Positions 1-11,727 of a DNA stretch of 64,000 nt are shown here, piece after piece. The notes under the pieces were generated by a model. That model had not been told where the DNA came from. It saw nothing but the letters and a program-made list of their open reading frames with translations, and searched no databases. Origin of the DNA: Tenrec ecaudatus (Eukaryota; Chordata; Mammalia; Afrosoricida; Tenrecidae); contig NC_134539.1 in NCBI RefSeq assembly GCF_050624435.1, positions 45,354,001 to 45,418,000 of the forward strand, in the 5' to 3' direction. Made by a program: the position numbers and the translations under genes. Numbering within the stretch: the first letter of the stretch is position 1; every line of letters starts with the position of its first letter.

Positions 1-893
1 CATGGAAAACAAAGTGGGTGCATAAGCAAATGTGGTGAAGAAAACTGATGGTGCCGGGCTATCAAAGTTATAGCATCTGGGGTTTTAAAGGCTTGAAGAC
101 AAACAAGTGGCCATCTAGCTGAGAAGTAACAAAGTCCACACGAAAGAGGCACACCAGCCTGTGTGATGATGAGGTGTTGATGGGATCAGGTATCAGGCAT
201 CAAAGACCCAGAACAAAAAAATCATATCAATGTGAATGAGAGGGAGTGCAGAGTGGAGACCCAAAGCCCATCTGTAGACAATTGGACATCCCCTTACAGA
301 AGGGTCACAAGGAAGAGATGAGCCAGTCAGGGGGCAGTATAGCACTGATGAAACATACAACTTTCCTCTAGTTCTTTAATGCTCCCCATACCTTCCACTA
401 TCATGATCCCAATTCTACCTTACAAATCCGGCTACACCAGAGCATGTACACTGGTACAGATAAGAGCTCACAACACAGGGAATCCAGGACAGATAGACCC
501 CTCAGGACCAATAATGAGAGTAGTGATAACAAGAGGGTGAGGGGAAGGTGGGAGGAGAAAGAGGGACCTGATCACAATGATCTACCTATAGCCCCCTCCC
601 TGGGGGATGGACAACAAAAAAGTGGGTGAAGGCAGACATTGGTCAATGTAAGACATGAAAAAATTATAAATTATCAGGGTTCATGAGTGAGGGAGGATGG
701 GGGAAGGAGGGAAGAAAAATGAGGAGCTGATACCAAGGGCTCAAGTAGAAAGAAAATGTTTTGAAAATGGTGATGGCAACAAATGTACAAATGTGCTTGA
801 AATAATGGATGCATGTATGTATTGTGATAAGAGTTGTATGAGCCCTAAATGATTTTGAAAGTAAACAAATACATACATTTTATTTAAAAAAAC
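1..893 (+). mobile_element. L1-like 3'-end retroposon, copy 1 (cut by window edge)
   Basis: This is the same family as the copy at about 9040-9995. Both share the block with GTGTGATGATGAGGTGTTGA, the segment around ACTATCATGATCCCAATTCT, a G-rich run (685-712) and a terminal block reading ACAAATGTGCTTGA, then TTGTGATAAGAGTTGTATGAGC. The copy ends in an A-rich tail near 870-893. It has no coding capacity. I read the family as the 3' untranslated end of an afrotherian L1 because it combines a G-rich tract, a polyadenylation-like end and an A tail; that assignment is inference. The 5' part lies outside the window. Confidence 0.7.
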
Positions 894-969
894 GAGAAAG
901 ACTCAAATGCAAATGTGGTCAGAACCAAGAACATAAAGCTGAAAGTAGCTCACGGTGAGTCTGGAAAGG

Positions 970-2515
970 TTGTTTTTGATGTTGTTTGATGCCATTGGGT
1001 TGACTCCAATCCACAGGTAGCCCAGGTACAACAGAACGAAATACTGCACTGCCCTGGGCTATGCTCACAATTGTCCCTATGTCTGAAACCACGATGCAGC
1101 CAGTGTATCCATCCACCCATCTCATTGGGTCTTCCACTTTTTTTGCTGCCCTTCCACTTTACCAAACATTATCTCCCTCTCCATGGCCTGGTCTCTCCTG
1201 GCAATATGTCCAAAATATGTAAGATGAAGTTTTGCCATCCTTGTCTCTCAGACGCACTCTGGCTTTACTTCTTCCAAAACAGATGCTTGTCTGACCATGA
1301 TACTTTCAATGTTCTTCTCCAACACCACAAATCAAATACATCTATTTTTCTTTGGTCTTCCTTATTGAATATCCAACTTTCACATGCATACGATGCAATG
1401 GAGAATACGATGGCTTGTGTCAGGCACAGCTTAGTCTTCAAAGTAACGTCTTTGCTTTCCAGTATTCTAAGAGGTTTTGTGCAGCACATTTTCCTAATGC
1501 AACTTGTCTTTTGCACTTGATCTCAGCCAAAGGCCGAGAAGCAATGCAACTTGTCTTTTGATCTCTCAACTGCTGGTTCCATGAGCATTGATTATGGATC
1601 CAAGCAGGAAAAAAATCCTTGGCCATATCAACCTTTTCACCATTTCTCATGATGTTACCTAGAAGTCCAATTGTGGGGGTTTCAGTCTTCTTTACATTGA
1701 GTTGTACTTCGCACCTAAGGTTACAATCTTCATCACCAAGTACTTCAAGTCCTCGTTACTTTTAGCAAACAATATTTTGTCACCTGTGTATCACACCTTG
1801 TTAATAAACCTTCCTCCAGCCCTTATGCTGCATCCTTCTTCATATAATCCAGCTTCTCTGATGATTTTCTCAGCATACAGATTGAACAAGTATGGTGAGA
1901 GGATACATCCCAGATGCACACCATTCCTTATTTTAAACCATGCAGTGTGTCCTTGTTCTGTAAGTAGGACTACCTCTTGTTCCATGTACAAGTTCCTCTG
2001 GAATTTGCATTCTTCTCAAAGTTATTCACTGTTTATATGGTTCACACAGTCGAATGCCTTGGAATAGTCAATGAAACACAAGTAAATGTCTCTGTGGCGT
2101 TCTCCGCTGTGAGCAAAGATCCCTCAGATATCAGCAATGATATCCTTTGTTCCACCGTCTCTTCTGAATCTAGCTGGAACTTCTCACAGTTCCCTGACAC
2201 TGTGTTGCTGCAATTGTTGTTGGAAGATCTTAAGCAAAATTCTATTTGTGTGTGGTATCAATGATATTGTTTGATAATTTGAGCATTCTGTTGGGTCTAT
2301 TTTCTTTGGAATGGGCCTAAATAGAAATCTCTTCTAGTTAGGTGGTCAAGCAGCTGTCTTCCAAACTTCCTGGCATGCACGAGTGAGTGCTTCCCATGCT
2401 TCTGCTTGCTGAAACACAATCGGTTTCCAAAACCCACAGGCCCTTGGTTTTGGCTGATGCATTCAGCACAGCCTGAGCTTCTTCCTTCAGCAGAATGTTG
2501 ATGAGTTCTTTTTTT
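970..2515 (-). pseudogene. BovB-like RTE LINE, 3' half, broken reverse transcriptase
   Basis: Read on the minus strand this is the C-terminal half of an RTE-clade LINE polyprotein. Around 1990-1791 the frame gives the RT block with GCILSPYLFNLYAE. Around 1516-1265 it gives the C-terminal block with YACESW and DLWCWRR, both typical of BovB/RTE. The 3' terminus at 970-1030 reads as the RTE tail. Frameshifts and stops break the frame at several points, so no functional enzyme can be made. The same element probably continues at 3440-3890 and 6780-7535 after later insertions. Its product would have nicked target DNA and copied its own RNA in the nucleus. Confidence 0.88.
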
Positions 2516-3438
2516 TAATCAGTTGAAATGTAATACATACAACATACCATTCCATATTTCAATTGCGTAAAGTAGAATTGTACTATTGTTACCACAATCA
2601 GTTTCCAACCATTCTTTTTCTACTTTGATTGACTCCTTGACATCATCATCCCCCACCCAGCCCCAAACACTGTAGGCCTCTGAGATACACTCTATGATAA
2701 ACAAAAAACAAACAAAACAATCAAAACCCCAAATACAGAAAACTTTGGGAACCAGATCAGGTCCAGCCTACATCATAGGGAGGGGGGGCTTGTCTATTGA
2801 CAAAGTTTTAACTGTTCAGGTCAGACTTATGCCTCTGATCTTCTGTACTCCTCCCTCCTAAGCACGCTGTTTAGTGACTGCTTTCCTCCCATCCATCAAA
2901 TTTGAATGCAGCAGTTCTCTGTATCTTGTTTCCTATGTAGTTCACCAATGACTCTTGGGTTCCCATTGTCATCCATTGCCTTCTGCACACCAGATTCTCA
3001 CCATTTAGACTTTGCTACCGATCTCTCCTCTGACTTCAGATTATATGAAATCCAATTTTTTCAGTGACTGATGATGGTGTGCTTCTTCCATATGAACTTA
3101 GTTGATATCTCTCTTAGATGGCTGCTTGTTTGGAGGCAAGCCTTTAGGACGCCAGATGCTTTTTTATCTGATAGCCCGGCACCTTCTGGATCCTTCGCCA
3201 CAGTTTGCTTTAACATTGTATCTCTGTATTCCTTTCATGAGGGTGAGTACTGAGAAGGGCCATGAAGTAAGGATGAATTGTTCTTAAATTGAAGTTAGAT
3301 TTGGTGCTAGCCCCAAACCCATTCCTGGATCTATGCTTTTACCCGCTTCTTTTAGTTTGCTGTGACTTGGAAGCTAATACGTATGTTACATCATTCCATA
3401 GTTCAGTCTCATCTCATTCTTTTGGGCACAAGGATTCT
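2516..3438 (-). mobile_element. Diverged L1-like element inserted in the RTE
   Basis: This block interrupts the minus-strand RTE. Positions 3087-3290 align on the minus strand with the block at 9090-9300 of the L1-like family: they share CTTCCAT, TAGATGGCTGCTTGTTTG and a CAAGCCTT, GAC, CCAGA series in the same order. The copy is far more diverged than the others and its ends are not sharp. No coding frame is seen. It could be an older subfamily of the same LINE. Confidence 0.5.
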
Positions 3439-3892
3439 GTGTTTTCTTTCCTTTTTGTTTGATGCTTCCTGCTTCATTACATATGTTTTTATTACAAAGT
3501 TTGCCCCACAGAAGATTTCAATATTGCAACTCGATGGTTGTATTTTTCTCTTGAGTGCTTTTAGTTCCAGATATACTGACTGTGTTCTTCCCTTTTGTTT
3601 TTCTAATTCTAGGTCTTTTTACCTTTCATTATAATATTTGACTTTGTCTTCTTGAGCAGTCCTTTGAAATTTTCAATTCAGCTCTTTGACTTCATCTTTT
3701 CTTCCACGTTCTTTAGCTATTCTATACATTTCAGAGTGTCTTCTGACATCTACTTTCACCTCTCCTTTCTTTCCTGTCTTTTAAAGGACGGTTTGCTTCT
3801 TTCTGAGTGATGGTCTTGATGTCCTGCCACAGGTCATCAGGTTTCTGTCATTAGTGTTCAATGTGTCAGATCTGTTCTTGAGCTGACTTGGA
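3439..3892 (-). pseudogene. RTE LINE fragment, middle of the polyprotein
   Basis: The minus strand continues the RTE broken at 2515. It corresponds to the linker between the endonuclease and RT domains, marked by the segments at 3534-3620 and 3645-3860. The order and orientation match the piece at 970-2515, so I treat both as one original insertion split by the element at 2516-3438. Many frameshifts are present. The right edge near 3890 is where RTE similarity stops. Confidence 0.75.
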
Positions 3893-4800
3893 CTGTTGTG
3901 GGGGAATGGGTGGGAAGGAGTGAATAGCACAAGTAGAAGAGGAGTGTTGAGTTATGAGTTAATTGAATGAGTTAACAGCTCATATATTGCTGTCTGAAAC
4001 TGGCCTCTGCTTGTATAATTTATTCTTCACAACAATGTCTTCAATTCTACAACATTGGTTAAATAATGGCACTCTCAACACAATTACCTTATGCCCTTGG
4101 GGGATGATTTATAATACTGTCATACAATGATATTGATACCTCTAAAGTGAACCAGAGATGTATGTAAACCATAGATATATGAGTGAATTTGAAGCTTTCA
4201 CTTAAATCTAGCCCAAATCTAACCACAATTAGTTCTTATGGCATGGCCCTGATTGATATTCACCCTTATGAATAGATGGCTGAAATATGGATACTACAGC
4301 AAGTTGTAGTGGGAAAAGCCCACATCTGCTTTGGGCTAACAGATAGAATAACATCTGGGGTCTTAAAGGTTAAGTAACAAGTAACCATCTAAGTGAAGTA
4401 ACCATTGAAGTGAAGCATCAACTAAGTCCAGGTGGAAGGAGGAAAAGGTATTAGAGCTTAATATATGAACACTTGTTCAGAAGTCTGTAGGTGACAGTGG
4501 AAGTCGTAAATCCATCTGTAGGGTCTTCACATGCATTGAGTCTCTGGTGAATCCCCGGTGACCATAGTCCAGGGACCTGAATAGCATTGCGGTTGTACAG
4601 AGAGCATTGCAATGTTGATTATGACAGATGTAGTTTGGTTAAAATGCAGTATTTCATCATTTGATCTCCCTTTTGACCCATTTTAAGGTTGTTTTACTCA
4701 TTAATATGTTCCTCTTTCTTTGTGATTAAGGTTTTTCTATGTGTTGTGTAGTCATTGCTGTTTGGTTTGTTTGCTTCCTGTCTACTTGTTTGTATGACGT
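3893..4800 (+). mobile_element. Old, diverged L1-like 3'-end element (low certainty)
   Basis: Positions 4316-4440 resemble the L1-like family block: GGGCTAACAGATAGAATAAC, then ATCTGGGGTCTTAAAGG, then AACCATCTA. The rest is AT-rich and only loosely similar. It sits inside the interrupted RTE (3890 to 6780), so it inserted after that RTE. Edges are uncertain. No coding frame is seen. Confidence 0.4.
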
Positions 4801-5209
4801 TTCTACTGTGAATGGTAGAAGAGATGTAGTCTGTCAACATCTGAATTCAGATACATCTGGTACATCAGGAACACTTGAATCTGAAACCTGGGCATTCACA
4901 ATCTAGTCTTATCCTCATATCTGTCAAGTCTTAACTTTTGAGATAGTTCCTGGGATGTACAACTGAACAAGCCATCTGGTTGGATATTCTTTTTCTCCAG
5001 AGTCATAGAGAAAGTCAATTATAGTCTGACAGGTTAGAAGCTTCAGAAGTGTGTCATTGGTGACAAAACTGCTCCATTTCTGTGCTTTAGGTCTGTGATT
5101 ATAAGAGATAATTAGGAACCTAAAGCCAAGTGTTTATAGGTTGATAGTGCAGAAGAATCATCTATAGTGGCTATTAAAAACTGAAACTCCTGGGACCCGC
5201 CACCCAGAG
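4801..5209. other. Unassigned sequence with a possible MER5-like fragment
   Basis: Nothing coding is visible. Positions 5165-5209 contain CTCCTGGGACCCGCCACCC followed by AGAGATTCTC, which resembles the interior of MER5A-type hAT miniature transposons. The match is short and no terminal repeats were found. Confidence 0.25.
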
Positions 5210-5350
5210 ATTCTCACCATTCTGGTTGTACTGCTTCCCAGCAGATTTGTTTGTTATTTTGTTTGTTATTTTGGAAGGCAATGGTAGTTTCAATATTTCT
5301 CAAGACCACCATAAAGCAAATGCATCAATTCTTCTTCGGTCTTTCTTAGA
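5210..5350 (-). mobile_element. RTE LINE fragment, C-terminal coding region
   Basis: The minus strand matches the RTE segment just before the 3' untranslated end. It covers the stretch from TTCTGGTTGTACTGCTTCC to ATTCTTCTTCGGTCTTTC, the counterpart of the block at 1290-1370. It abuts a plus-strand RTE at about 5372. Since the plus copy also contains this part of the element (5920-6060), the two are separate copies or an inverted duplication, not one rearranged insertion. Confidence 0.65.
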
Positions 5351-5371
5351 GGTAGGTATTATAAATTCAAG

Positions 5372-6350
5372 CCATGAAAGAGGCACTAGGAATTTTAGCC
5401 AGATTCAAAAGAGGATATAGAATGAGATATACCATTGCTGACATCAAATGCATCTTAGCTGAAAGCATAAAGGAAAGATGTTTAGTTTTGCTTTATGGAC
5501 CATGCAAAATCATTTGACTATGTGGATCATAATAACCTATTGGTAACATTGCAAAGAATGGACATTCCAGAACACTTAATTGTGCACATGCAGAACTTGT
5601 AAGTGACCAAATGGCAGTCATTTGAAAGGAACAAGGGGGTACTCCATGGCTTAAAACACGGTGTATGTCATGGTTGTATCCTTTCAACACCCTGCAAGCA
5701 GTAAGCAACACCGTGGTACATGGAGAAAAGATTGAAGTTGTCAATTTGGATACATATCAATGACTAGGGAAGCAACAAATAAGAAATAAAATGACATAAT
5801 ACACTGGGCACACCTGCTGTCCAAGATCTATTTAACGTGTTAAAGAGAGAAGATATTACTTTGAAGACTAAGGTATGCCTGACTCAAGCCCTGGTATTTG
5901 CAATCACGTCATGAGCACTTGAAAGGTAGACAGTGAATGAAGAAGATGACAGAAGACCTGATGCATTGGAATTATGGTGTTGGTAAAGAATATTGAATAT
6001 GGCACAGACCGCCAGAAGAACTAACAAGTAAGCGTTCCAAGAAGTACAGCCCAAAGGTGCCTTAGAAGCGAGGATAGTGAGACGTTGTCTCCCCTAATTT
6101 GGACATGTTATCAAGAGACAGAAATGTTCCCTGGCAAGGACATCGTGCTTGCGACAGTAGAATGTCAGCAACCAAAAATAGAGAAAGAACCCGAACAAGA
6201 TGGATTGACACGGCGACTGCAGCAATGGGCTGAAGCATCACAATGATGAAACTAGACAAGGCTGCACAGTGGTGGGTTTTTCCCTCTCCCCGTTGCATGT
6301 TGGGTAACTCTGAGTTGAAGCCAAGTTAAGGGCATCTAACAACAGCAAGA
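5372..6350 (+). pseudogene. RTE LINE, RT to 3' end, internally deleted
   Basis: This plus-strand RTE copy starts in the RT domain (CCAGATTCAAAAGAGGATA at 5399) and runs to the 3' terminus near 6350 (CATCTAACAACAGCAAG). Around 5720 the sequence jumps from the block after GTTGTATCCTTTC to AGAAAAGATTGAAGTTGTC, so the region that would encode the catalytic YxDD motif is missing. Several frameshifts follow. It is a dead fragment nested in the older minus-strand RTE. Confidence 0.8.
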
Positions 6351-6629
6351 TTCCAGGTCAACTACTGACAAATCTACAACTATAGGACTAGTGTATTTTA
6401 GAGATATTCTTGGCCTTTTGGATTGATGTTAGAGACAGGCGAATTTATGTATGATGCATGCATATGTGAATGTGTGTGCTTGCGTGTGTGTGAATGCTTT
6501 TAGACATTGATAGAAATCCCCAAATATGTTCAAGTAGACGAAAAAAATTGCAGTATTCTCATTTGCAGGAGGCTGTAACGGGTGGGACACCATTCCAACT
6601 CTAACATATCACTTAAGCTTGATGAAAAA

Positions 6630-6779
6630 AAACAAACGCATTGTCATCACATCGTTTCCAGCTTACAGCGATCCTATAGGACAGGGAAGCGCTGTCCAGG
6701 CAGGTTTCTGAGGCTGCCACTATTTACGGAAGTAAAAAGCCTCGTCTTTTCCCAGAAGAACGGCTGATGGTTTCTTCTA
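6630..6779 (-). mobile_element. AfroSINE, 5'-truncated
   Basis: Minus-strand tRNA-derived SINE. The tail side reads CAGCGATCCTATAGGACAGG, followed by the TTTACGGAAGTAAAAAGCC block and GGCTGATGGTTTC. The tRNA-like head is missing. It lies exactly at the edge where RTE similarity resumes (6781). Confidence 0.7.
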
Positions 6780-7535
6780 GAATAGATTGTCTCTTTCCAC
6801 AGATGCAATCAATTTGATTTCTGTGTATTGCAGCAGTAAAAGCTCACATTTATAGTCACATTTTGTGTTGTTGGAAAAAGATATTTGTGATGAAGGAGTC
6901 CTTGGTCTCTTAAAATTCTATCCTGAAATCTCTAGCTTTGTTTCTGTGACCAAGACCACTTTTCAACTATTATCCTTTCCTGCTTGTTTCTAATGTTATA
7001 GTCCAATCAGTGATAATTATTAACACATCTTTGATTGCACGTCTGATCAATTTAAGACTGATGACCGGTAGCACTCGTCACCTTTTTCATCAGTAGCGCT
7101 GGTGGTCGATACAGAAATGTAAATCATAGTTGTATGGATTGAAGATAGAGATCATCCTGTCACAGACACCATTGTACTTCAAGATAGTCCTGGAAATATC
7201 CTTTTTGATGAATACAATGTCTCAATTGTTTCATTCCCAGCATAGTAAACCATTGTGATGTTTTGATACAAAATAGCAATGCCAATCAATTTCAGCTCAC
7301 TAATGCCTAGAAGGTAGATTTTTATGCACTCCATTTCATGTTTTATATCTTCCAATTTTCCCAAATTCACACTTCATATACATCAAGGACTAGTGATGAG
7401 TTGATTTTCCCAGCTGGTTCATCTCTTTTTGAGTCGTTCCCCATTCAGCAGATGAAGGTCCTTTAGACTTGATTCCTGAAGACTTTATTCTGTCCATGTT
7501 ATTATGGTTAATTCTACTTTGAGATATCAGTTCTT
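6780..7535 (-). pseudogene. RTE LINE, endonuclease region
   Basis: The minus strand corresponds to the N-terminal apurinic-like endonuclease part of the RTE polyprotein. A short frame at 7370-7179 includes LLGISELKLIGI, matching the family's usual ISELKWTGI-type block. Together with 970-2515 and 3439-3892 it makes one roughly full-length minus-strand RTE, broken at 3890/6780 by about 2.9 kb of later insertions. That reconstruction is inference from order and orientation. It has frameshifts and is not functional. Confidence 0.75.
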
Positions 7536-8079
7536 ATTTATTACATAAGTAAAAGTAAATTCATCCAGGTCCACGCTACACAGGTCCATATCTTAACCCT
7601 GAAGTATTCTCTCCAGGACCACGTGTCCAGCCCCCAGAGTCCCCTTTATCACCTGAAGGCAAGTCCCTGAGAATTGTTGTATCTTGCCTTCCTTCCTCGT
7701 CACCATTCAGCTCTCTCCTGTAGTGCTTATTTATATTTGGCCATGAGAGTATAGTGTTCTAAGGCCTAGAACAGAACGTTCCTATAAACTCACTCTGATT
7801 ACATGACCAATCATGCCCTGATATATATGTGAAAAGAAAAAGTTGGAGGGTGGAGGAAAATGGCAACTGGTTAAGACTCACTAGTCTGGAGCTTCTGCTG
7901 CCAGACCAGAAAGTTGGGAGGGAAAGAGGGACCAGACTTAAATCCAGTGTTCCGGGATGTGAATGCAGCCTGCTGGCATTGAAAGGGGAGCCAGTGGAGG
8001 GGCCTGAGGACTTGGCCCCCAAACCAGCTATGTGGACCACTGCCCCTCTCCCCAGAAGAATTTACTTTAGAGGACAGCA
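7536..8079. other. Unassigned GC-richer stretch
   Basis: No gene is recognised. From about 7820 the sequence may be the 5' part of the L1-like element that follows, since no boundary is visible between them. Short overlapping frames on both strands have no recognisable domain. Confidence 0.3.
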
Positions 8080-9995
8080 CTGAAGCTGCAGCTAGGGGAG
8101 AGGGACATGTCTGATCAGAGCACACGGGAGCAAATGAATGGGGAGGAAGAGAGAGTGGAGCACATCCTGACCCACCAGGTCTGGAGGATGATATCCCCAC
8201 TCCAAACAGCCAATTCATAGAGTGGACCACATGGCTGATCCCACTTTGAGACAGATATTCCTCACTGACCCATGGCCCTATGGGGGACAACATTAAAGAC
8301 TCAGTTTTGGGATTGGCCCGGACTAACCCTGCGACGCCGAGGCAAAACACTAAAGGCATGCAGCAGAGCAACAGGGGATGCAGAGCAGGGAGCTCCTGAG
8401 GGAGTGCAAAGGATAGACGTGGCACCCCATCAGACTTGACTGGAGGACACGCCTAGAGGTCAAAAATCAGACCTTGATCTATTTACAGGTTTTTCTTTCT
8501 TTCAAAAAAATTTTAAATTTTTTTCTTTTTAATTAACTTATTATTCTCTGGGTCATTGGTTTGTTGTTGTTGTCATCATTGTGTTGTCTTTTGTTGCTTT
8601 GTCTTGTTAAGCCTTGTTTTTTGGTGCATATTATTATCTCTTCAGATCTTTTTAGATAAGATAGGCTGGATGAACAGTCTGGAGGAGAAAACAATGGGGT
8701 GATGGTTCCGGCATGACATGGGAGAGGGGAAGGTGGGGGAAAGGAGGTGGTGTTGACCAACCCAGGGACAAGGGAGCAACAAGTGATTCAAAATTAGTGG
8801 CAAGGGGTGTGTGAGAGGTCTGGTAGGGATTAAGGAAGGGCAATGTAACTGAGAGAAATTACTGAAACCCAAATGAAGGCTGAGCATGATAGTGCAATAA
8901 GAAGAAAGTAAAAGGAAATAAAGGCAAGAACTAGGAGGCAAAGGGTATTTATAGAGGTCTAAATAAAGGCATGTACATATGTAAATATATTTATATAGGA
9001 TGGTGGGGAAATAGACCTATGTGCATATATTTATAGGTTTAGTATTAAGGCACCAGATGGACATTGGACCTCCACTCAAGTACTTACTCAATGCAAGAAC
9101 AATTTGTTCTATTAAATTGGCATTCCATGATGCACACCTTCCCGACATGATCGCTGAAGACAAATGTGTGAATGAGCAAATGTGGTGAAGAAAGCTGATG
9201 GTGCCTGGCTATCAAAAGATAGAGTGTCTGGGGTCTTGAAGGCTTGCAGGTAAACAAGCAGCCATCTAGCTCAGAAGCATCAAAGCCCACATGGAAGAAG
9301 CAAACCAGCCTGTGTGACCATTAGATGTTGAAGGGATCAGGTATCAAAGAACAAAAAGTCTTATCATTGTAAATGAGGGTGGGTGCAGAGTGGAGACCCA
9401 AAGCCCACCTGTAAGCAACTGCACACCCCCTTACAGAAGGGTCGCAGAAAGGAGATGGGCCAGTCAGGGTGCAGGGTAGCAACGATGAAACATAAAACTT
9501 TCCTCTAGTTCTTAAATGATTCCTCCCCCCACTATCATGATCCCAATTCTACCTTACAAATCTGGCTAAACCAGAGGATGTACATTGGTACAGATAGAAA
9601 CTGGAAACACAAGGAATCCAGGACAGATGATCCCTTCAGGACCAGTGGTGAGCGTGGTGATACCTGAAGGGTGGAGGGAAGGTGGGGTAGAAAGGGGTAA
9701 CCGATTACAAGGTTCTACATATAGCCTCCTCCCTAAGGGATGGACAACAGAAAAGTGGAAAAGGGAGACATTGGACAGTGTAAGAAATGACAAAATAATA
9801 ATTTATAAATTATCAAGGTTCATAAGGGAAGGGAGAGTGGGGAGGGAGGGGGGAAATGAAGAGCTGATATTAAGGGCTCAAGTAGAAAGCAATGTTTTGA
9901 GAATGATGATGGCAACAAATGTACAAATGTGCTTGACACGATGGATGGATAGCTTGTGATAAGAATTATACGAGCGCCCCATAAAATGAACACGG
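8080..9995 (+). mobile_element. L1-like 3'-end retroposon, copy 2 (longest)
   Basis: This is the longest copy of the AATAAA-tailed family. Positions 8800-8990 match 16810-17020, and 9090-9990 match 1-870 and 20400-21130. It has a T-rich stretch (8490-8640), G-rich purine tracts (8710-8750 and 9820-9860) and a terminal block with ACAAATGTGCTTGACACGAT, ending CCCCATAAAATGA at about 9990. No sense-strand coding frame is present. G-rich tracts near the 3' end are typical of mammalian L1 3' untranslated regions, hence the assignment. The 5' limit is a guess. Confidence 0.6.
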
Positions 9996-11239
9996 TTATT
10001 GCTAAACATTAAAGAAAATAACTGACCAAAAAAAAGAATAAACGAAAGTCAAGAGAAAGCATAGGCTTTGTACACATGTGACTTCAAAACAGTCTTTAGA
10101 AGAGGGTGCACTCATCCTTAGGCAACTGCTCACTGGCCTACACTCTTGTCACGTAACCCTTCCATTCCCATAGCCACTGCACTACTCCTTACTTCCAAAC
10201 GAGTTCATGGTTTCTGAAGGATTTGATTTTCCTATGACCGCTGATTGGGCATGGGAACCATGTGTGCTTATAGGAGCACGTGGAGGACATTGAGAACAGA
10301 TCAGAGAGGGGTTGGTTTCAACCCCGGCTGGAACACTATTAAATGCCTATAGTCTGCTGCTTTCTTTCAGAGTGAGTATTTGAACAACAAGAACAGTTTA
10401 GAACTAAACTGGTGACTAACCAATGAGGAAGGCTGTTTGTTTTTGTCTGCTGGCTTTTATTTGAGGAGGGCCTTTGTGGTTGCTACAGGCTTACTGGGTT
10501 AAAGGAGGTCTTTTCTATGCTTAGATTTAAGTCCAGAATTCCTATTTCCCTCTCTCAAAAATTGAATTTTAAATAAAAATATGTCTGTTCCCACACTCCC
10601 CACCCCCCACCCCAGCTGTGTCCTGTAACTTTCTCAGGTTGAAGAGTGCATTCTGGTCTAACACACAGGTACCTCAATGTAGCATCCTTTCCCAATATGG
10701 CATTCCCCTTCACTCTGGAGGTACCTTGTTCTCCACACTGAAAGTCACTCGGCAAAGATCTCCGTCCATTTTTTCCAGAGACTCAACAGAGAAGAACTAG
10801 AACAAAGTTTGTTAGTTAACTTTTCTTGAAATTTCAGGTTACTTCTCCCACGGTCCAAACTACCCCTAAATTCAGCTCATTCTCAGAACACTCCCTTTAG
10901 AATGCACTTAAAACCCAAGTGCATTAAGAAAAGAATTTCCATTTCCCAAAATATGCAGGGTAATTTTCAGAGCTTTCATCAACCAGAGAAGTTAGATTGA
11001 AGAACCATCCAAATTCCACTCAGAGATGTGATGGCCCAACCTCACATGGCTGACTGTGCATTTTCATGTGGGACAAGAGAGAAAGAATCTTATCGAACAA
11101 GATTTTATTGGCCAGAAAGGTATCAGTAATTTAATCCAGACAATGTGACCAGAGGGGGGAAAATGACCACTTTATCCATCTATAAAAATTAATTTTTAAC
11201 TTCAATAGAGCCAGCTATTTTATCAAAACGCTTAGATTC
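9996..11239. other. No gene recognised
   Basis: Apparently unique sequence. The only notable item is a C-rich tract at 10590-10614, a G-quadruplex-type motif on the minus strand. No exon-like or repeat structure could be assigned. Confidence 0.5.
10590..10614 (-). other. G-quadruplex-type motif (minus strand)
   Basis: The plus strand shows four C runs (CCC, CCCC, CCCCCC, CCCC) separated by short spacers, so the minus strand has four G runs of three or more within 25 bases. Function is not known. Confidence 0.45.
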
Positions 11240-11470
11240 TTTTTAAAACAGCAAAAGTTTTATTGACATAAAATCCCCATACAACAGTGTAAATATATGT
11301 AAAGAGTTGTGCAGTCAGTTTTAAAACATTTTTGTGCTCATTAGCTCCCTATTCCCCTTTCCCTTCTTTTGCCAGAACCCCAAGGAACTGTAAATCTAGT
11401 TACTGTCTCTATAGATTTGCTTCTCCTGGTCTTCATATGAAGAAAATAATACATACTACCCCCCAACATA
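11240..11470 (-). mobile_element. Old L1 fragment
   Basis: The segment with AAGTTTTATTGACATAAAAT, then GTGTAAATATATGTAAAGAG and TTGTGCAGTCAGTTTTAAAA, resembles the reverse strand of eutherian L1M-type 3' regions. It is heavily diverged. Subfamily is not assigned. Confidence 0.5.
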
Positions 11471-11504
11471 TAATAGTTTTCAATAATGACTCAGGTTCTC
11501 AGCC

Positions 11505-11640
11505 AAACTTGAGAGCACTTAAATATATGGAAGCAATTGTACAATTCTGCTGGGCGTGACTGAACTATGGAATGATATGATATATGTATTAACTCCCATA
11601 ATCATTTAAAAATAAATAAATACATAGAATGGGTCGAGAG
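11505..11640 (+). mobile_element. Old L1-type 3' terminus
   Basis: GTACAATTCTGCTGGG, then CTGAACTATGGAATGATATG, then an AAATAAATAAATAC tail resembles the 3' end of mammalian L1s (normally a no-longer-coding block ending in CAATAAA). Similar ends are at 19780-19925 and 34440-34665. Confidence 0.45.
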
Positions 11641-11727
11641 AGGGAGAAAAGACTCTGTTTTACCCTAAGTCAGGCAGGCACAAAGCAAAAAATGAGAAGA
11701 CATTAAAGTAAGCGCCTTAGAGCAGTG

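Noticed and set aside
1..893. LTR of an endogenous retrovirus for the AATAAA-tailed family
   Set aside because: Copies are 5'-truncated at different points, end in A tails and have 11-15 bp target duplications, which fits LINE-type insertion and not LTR integration with fixed ends and 4-6 bp duplications.
5210..6350. Twin-primed (5'-inverted) RTE insertion
   Set aside because: The inverted piece matches a region that the forward piece also contains, whereas twin priming would place it upstream of the forward piece.
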